A DNA stretch of 64,000 bases from contig NZ_JAUTAU010000001.1 of NCBI RefSeq assembly GCF_030818775.1, forward strand, positions 3,228,001 to 3,292,000, read 5' to 3'. This DNA comes from Bacillus sp. SORGH_AS_0510 (lineage in GTDB: Bacteria > Bacillota > Bacilli > Bacillales > Cytobacillaceae). The notes below the pieces were generated by a model that saw nothing but the letters and a program-made list of their open reading frames with translations, had not been told where the DNA came from and did not search any database. Of this stretch, positions 61,075 to 64,000 are shown in pieces. The stretch's first letter is position 1, and every line of letters starts with the position of its first letter. Both the position numbers and the translations under genes were made by a program.

Positions 61075-63027
61075 TTATTTTTCGGTTGTTGAATTGTCCG
61101 CTTTTTTGTAGTCATATTTTGAGCGGTCTACCGGTGTGAAATTATCTGGCGTATAGAAACGTAATAAATCTCCGTTTACCACTTTATCTGATAGGGCTAA
61201 TTTTTGCATGACTGACTTCTGATAGTTTTTTGCCTCTTCCAGTTGATTCTTGCCCAATTTCAAACCTGTTTTTGAATCATAGAACTTACCGTCTACAGAA
61301 GTGATCGTTGGACTTACAAAGTCTCCATTTCGGAATGGGATAAGATCATCGTGCTGTTCAGATAATAGGTCTGTACCAAATTGTACATACTCTTTTGAAT
61401 CAATGCCTAAAAGATGAAGTAGAGTTGGAAGAAGGTCAATTTGACCGCCATATTCATGGTTCACTCCGCCCTGCATGCCTGGAACATGGATAAATAATGG
61501 TACACGTTGCAATCCAGAGCCTTCGAAAGGAGTAATTTCTTTACCCATTATTTGCTTCATTGCTTTATTATGGTTTTGCGAAATACCATAATGATCTCCA
61601 TACATAATAATAATAGAATGATCGTACAAGCCAGTTTGCTTCAAGTAATCAACAAACTGCTTCATAGCTTCATCAGCATAACGAGCCGTTTGGAAGTAAG
61701 TATCCACTGATGAATCACCTGTTGTTGCTGGTGCAATTGTCGCATCCTTTGCAGGAATTGGGTACGGATAATGATTTGATACTGTAATAAATTTTGTATA
61801 GAACGGCTGTGGTAGTGTTTCTAATAATGGAATCGATTGATTAAAGAATGGCTTATCCATTAATCCATATTCTGCTAGATCCTGAGATTTCAAATCATAA
61901 TAATCTGCATCAAAAAATTTGTTGTAGCCGAAGGATTTATAAATCTCATTTCGGTTCCAAAAGCTTCCTGAATTTCCATGGAACACAGCTGATGTATAGC
62001 CTTGTTGACCTAAAATTGCCGGTGCTGCTTGGTACGTATTTAAACCTTTAGTTGTATATGCTGACCCTTGCGGTAAACCAAATAATGAGTTTTCTAACAT
62101 AAATTCGGCATCAGATGTTTTACCTTGTCCAGTTTGATGGTAAAAGTTATCAAAATACATGGTATTTTCTTCGTTTACCATTGAATTTAGGAATGGTGTG
62201 ACTTCTTCCCCGTTTAACTTGTAATTAATAAGGAAGTTCTGCATCGATTCAAGATGCAAGTAAATGACGTTCATCCCTTTTCCAGCACCAAAGTACTTAG
62301 GGTTCGGTGCTGCATAATTTGATTTTGTATAGTTAATGACTTCCGTTACGTCATCACTGCTTGCCATCGCTCTTTGTGCAGAAGCTTTTGTGCTTTTAAC
62401 TGCATCATAAATCGTATAATTGTACATACCTAAATATTTGACGATGTAATTACGGTCAAATCCTCTTGTTAATAACTGAGGGCGATCAACTTCTGCCAAT
62501 GATAAATTGGCACATGAAATGGCTAATGATAAGGAAAAAAGAACGGATGCTTTCCTGCGATTCATATCTTTCATTTCAATTTTAATTACACGGGAAACAA
62601 GCAATCCTATTAAAATAAGTGTATCGATAAAAAATAGAAAGTCATATGGTCTTAAAAGCGTAACAACACTTCCACTTACATCCCCAAAATTTTGGGTCTG
62701 TGTTAACGTTGGAAGTGTAATAAAGTCGTTAAAGAATCGGTAGAATAATACATTGGCATATAAGAGAAACGACATAAGAAACTCAATAACTACTAATCCA
62801 ATATACTTCTTTCTTCCTTTAAGAAAGAATGAAAAACCTAAAAATATCAATGATGAACCCAATGGATTCATGAATAATAGAAACTTTTGCAAGGAGTTTT
62901 CTATTCCTAAATGAAACTGTGTTAATTGAACTATATATGTTTTAACCCAAAGGAATATTACTGTTAAAAAGAAAAAGCCAATATATTTGTTGAAAATACT
63001 TTGACTTCTGTGCAGAATCTTATTCAT
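61075..63027 (-). CDS. ltaS: Lipoteichoic acid synthase LtaS
   Basis: LtaS polymerises glycerolphosphate from phosphatidylglycerol onto a glycolipid anchor on the outer face of the membrane. The 650-residue protein has five N-terminal transmembrane helices (to about residue 165), a linker, and an extracellular sulfatase-like domain. Catalytic Thr is in QTGQGKTSDAEF near residue 310, and GDHYGIS and NHYPYPIP supply further metal and substrate residues. ATG 63027 follows AAGGAAGGTG. It is a single gene ended by a terminator; several LtaS paralogues are usual in Bacillus, so which one this is remains open. Confidence 0.95.
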   Translation of the reverse strand: MNKILHRSQSIFNKYIGFFFLTVIFLWVKTYIVQLTQFHLGIENSLQKFLLFMNPLGSSLIFLGFSFFLKGRKKYIGLVVIEFLMSFLLYANVLFYRFFNDFITLPTLTQTQNFGDVSGSVVTLLRPYDFLFFIDTLILIGLLVSRVIKIEMKDMNRRKASVLFSLSLAISCANLSLAEVDRPQLLTRGFDRNYIVKYLGMYNYTIYDAVKSTKASAQRAMASSDDVTEVINYTKSNYAAPNPKYFGAGKGMNVIYLHLESMQNFLINYKLNGEEVTPFLNSMVNEENTMYFDNFYHQTGQGKTSDAEFMLENSLFGLPQGSAYTTKGLNTYQAAPAILGQQGYTSAVFHGNSGSFWNRNEIYKSFGYNKFFDADYYDLKSQDLAEYGLMDKPFFNQSIPLLETLPQPFYTKFITVSNHYPYPIPAKDATIAPATTGDSSVDTYFQTARYADEAMKQFVDYLKQTGLYDHSIIIMYGDHYGISQNHNKAMKQIMGKEITPFEGSGLQRVPLFIHVPGMQGGVNHEYGGQIDLLPTLLHLLGIDSKEYVQFGTDLLSEQHDDLIPFRNGDFVSPTITSVDGKFYDSKTGLKLGKNQLEEAKNYQKSVMQKLALSDKVVNGDLLRFYTPDNFTPVDRSKYDYKKADNSTTEK

Positions 63028-63208
63028 TTTTACACCTTCCTTTACTAGAAACGTATTATGACATAAATTAATTGATTTTAGTATATGAGATTTGTGCCAA
63101 ATATCCTAACATCTAGCATACAAGCTAATTATGAACAGATTATGAACAAACATTGAAAAATTAATGTTAAAAACTGTAATCAGTTTTACAGTTTATTAAA
63201 TGGACACA

Positions 63209-63242
63209 AAAAGAAGCAGGTCAATTCGGACCTACTTCTTTT
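63209..63242 (-). terminator. Terminator of the YurZ-like gene
   Basis: AAAAGAAG...GGTC pairs with GACC...CTTCTTTT with one mismatch, located 9 bases past the stop. Confidence 0.8.
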
Positions 63243-63250
63243 GTAGTATC

Positions 63251-63625
63251 TTAATGTTTTGTGCTCGATAGTTGGTTGATGCATTCCTGCACGAGTGTAA
63301 CTCCCTGACTCATTGCTGCCCCGCCTCCGAGGGCTGCTGCAACTCCAATGGTTTCAAAGATTTCTTTTTCCGAACAACCTTGGTCCAAACAACCCTTTGT
63401 ATGATAAATGATACAATATTCATCCTGTGAGTAAACACTAATGCCAAGAGCTATCAAGTGTTTATTTTTCTGTGATATCTCTCCTTCTTTAAAACACGCA
63501 CCTGTAAATTCATTATATGCGCCTATTAAATCTGGCATCATTTGCGTATATGTTCCAATTCCTTCTTTATAGTTATTTAAGTGTGTTTGAACCGAATGAT
63601 TATTGCTTACTCCTGATTGCTCCAT
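63251..63625 (-). CDS. Carboxymuconolactone decarboxylase-family protein (YurZ-like)
   Basis: The 124-residue protein is a single CMD domain of the AhpD-like helical fold. The conserved block LIALGISVYSQDEYCIIYHTK holds the family's E-x-x-C-...-H pattern, and GAAAALGGGAAM-type ending (VAAALGGGAAMSQGV) closes it. An additional pair of Cys residues (CLDQGC) replaces the usual ALxxGA segment. ATG 63625 follows GAGGGAG. It resembles B. subtilis YurZ. It could act as a peroxidase-like or decarboxylase enzyme; no partner is visible, so its function is open. Confidence 0.85.
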   Translation of the reverse strand: MEQSGVSNNHSVQTHLNNYKEGIGTYTQMMPDLIGAYNEFTGACFKEGEISQKNKHLIALGISVYSQDEYCIIYHTKGCLDQGCSEKEIFETIGVAAALGGGAAMSQGVTLVQECINQLSSTKH

Positions 63626-63807
63626 AATTGAACTCCCTCTTTTCTCCTAATATAACCACTCTCTTTAGGTTAATTATTTTTAGCGAATTTATTCTTTCAT
63701 TAAAAAAATATAACCTTTTTCATAAAGTATAGGTTGTTCTCTTCTATCAAAAACTAATGAAGGACATTTGCCTTAAGTGTCTAATGATAAGTGGGAGGTA
63801 GGTCTAA

Positions 63808-63981
63808 TTGAATATTCGTGAAGGTTTAATACCAACGGCTTTAGGAACTGCTGCAACAGCTACTGGTTACGTATTAAAACATAGACGAAGATCCAATAAA
63901 ATGGTTGCTAATACAATATTTGGTTTTGGTTTAGCACATATTGTTTTAGGCGCCATCGACCTAGTCGAACACCGTCGTTAG
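63808..63981 (+). CDS. Small membrane-associated protein, 57 residues
   Basis: The frame reads MNIREGLIPTALGTAATATG, then a strongly basic loop (KHRRRSNK) and a second hydrophobic stretch (NTIFGFGLAHIVLGAIDL) ending in VEHRR. TTG 63808 follows GGGAGG by 9 bases, a strong site for a small gene. Two helices separated by an arginine-rich loop suggest a membrane protein with the loop in the cytoplasm. I do not recognise the family and its function is unknown. It is the last gene of the window. Confidence 0.7.
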   Translation: MNIREGLIPTALGTAATATGYVLKHRRRSNKMVANTIFGFGLAHIVLGAIDLVEHRR

Positions 63982-64000
63982 TTTTCAAACGAGCGCTTAA

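Overview
The window is chromosomal DNA from a low-GC, Gram-positive, endospore-forming bacterium of the Bacillaceae, most likely a Bacillus/Neobacillus-type organism. The evidence is strong purine-rich ribosome binding sites with ATG/TTG/GTG starts, a CwlJ spore-cortex hydrolase, a HrcA/CIRCE operator, a roc arginine-catabolism cluster with sigma-54 promoters, lipoteichoic acid synthase LtaS and a cold-shock protein. A selB gene implies that the organism makes, or once made, selenoproteins. Species cannot be fixed from the sequence alone.

Layout. 0-10.3 kb: tail of a MarR regulator and an MMPL exporter, a sodium:amino acid symporter, a TerD/zinc-ribbon/TerB fusion, selB and mntH. 10.3-11.2 kb: a large 52-bp tandem-repeat array. 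11.2-25.3 kb is an accessory, decaying region. It holds an HExxH protein, a frameshifted GNAT, a decayed copy of a gene that is intact at 23.8 kb, cwlJ with glycine/tyrosine/histidine-rich coat-like proteins, an IS1182-type remnant, three uncharacterised genes (one perhaps an immunity protein), a frameshifted IS110 element with a structured leader, a broken tyrosine recombinase, an SDR, a GC-richer AraC regulator and a stand-alone VWA-like domain. 25.4-33.6 kb: HAD phosphatase and sugar acetyltransferase, an FAD dehydrogenase, a second 52-bp array, sbcCD and csp. 33.9-39.8 kb: a SulP transporter with a cysteine-free ArsR regulator, a candidate small RNA, an AIM24 protein, and a PadR/HAAS/DUF4153-type membrane module. 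40-44.7 kb: rocE, rocD and rocR with two sigma-54 promoters and RocR-type palindromes. 44.7-64 kb: VanW lipoprotein, a structured dispersed repeat, aspA, polysaccharide deacetylase lipoprotein, MarR/MFS pair, CIRCE-htpG, an ABC1/UbiB kinase, a third 52-bp array, a purine permease/Crp-type regulator/deoD group, a YhgE/Pip membrane protein, ltaS and a YurZ-like protein.

How the genes work together. SbcC and SbcD form one nuclease. RocR would drive rocE (uptake) and rocD (ornithine transamination) through sigma-54. SulP and the ArsR protein form an operon with a palindrome in front. The NCS2 permease, Crp-type regulator and DeoD look like a purine salvage group. CwlJ and the coat-like proteins carry sporulation-type -10 boxes.

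The least explained feature is a set of three intergenic tandem arrays of different sequence that share an exact 52-bp period. Other notable items are the candidate small RNA at 36.2 kb, the candidate IS110 bridge RNA, a branched dispersed repeat at 46.8 kb, and a CIRCE element at htpG. Several small genes (57-58, 53 and 57 residues) were found by direct reading.
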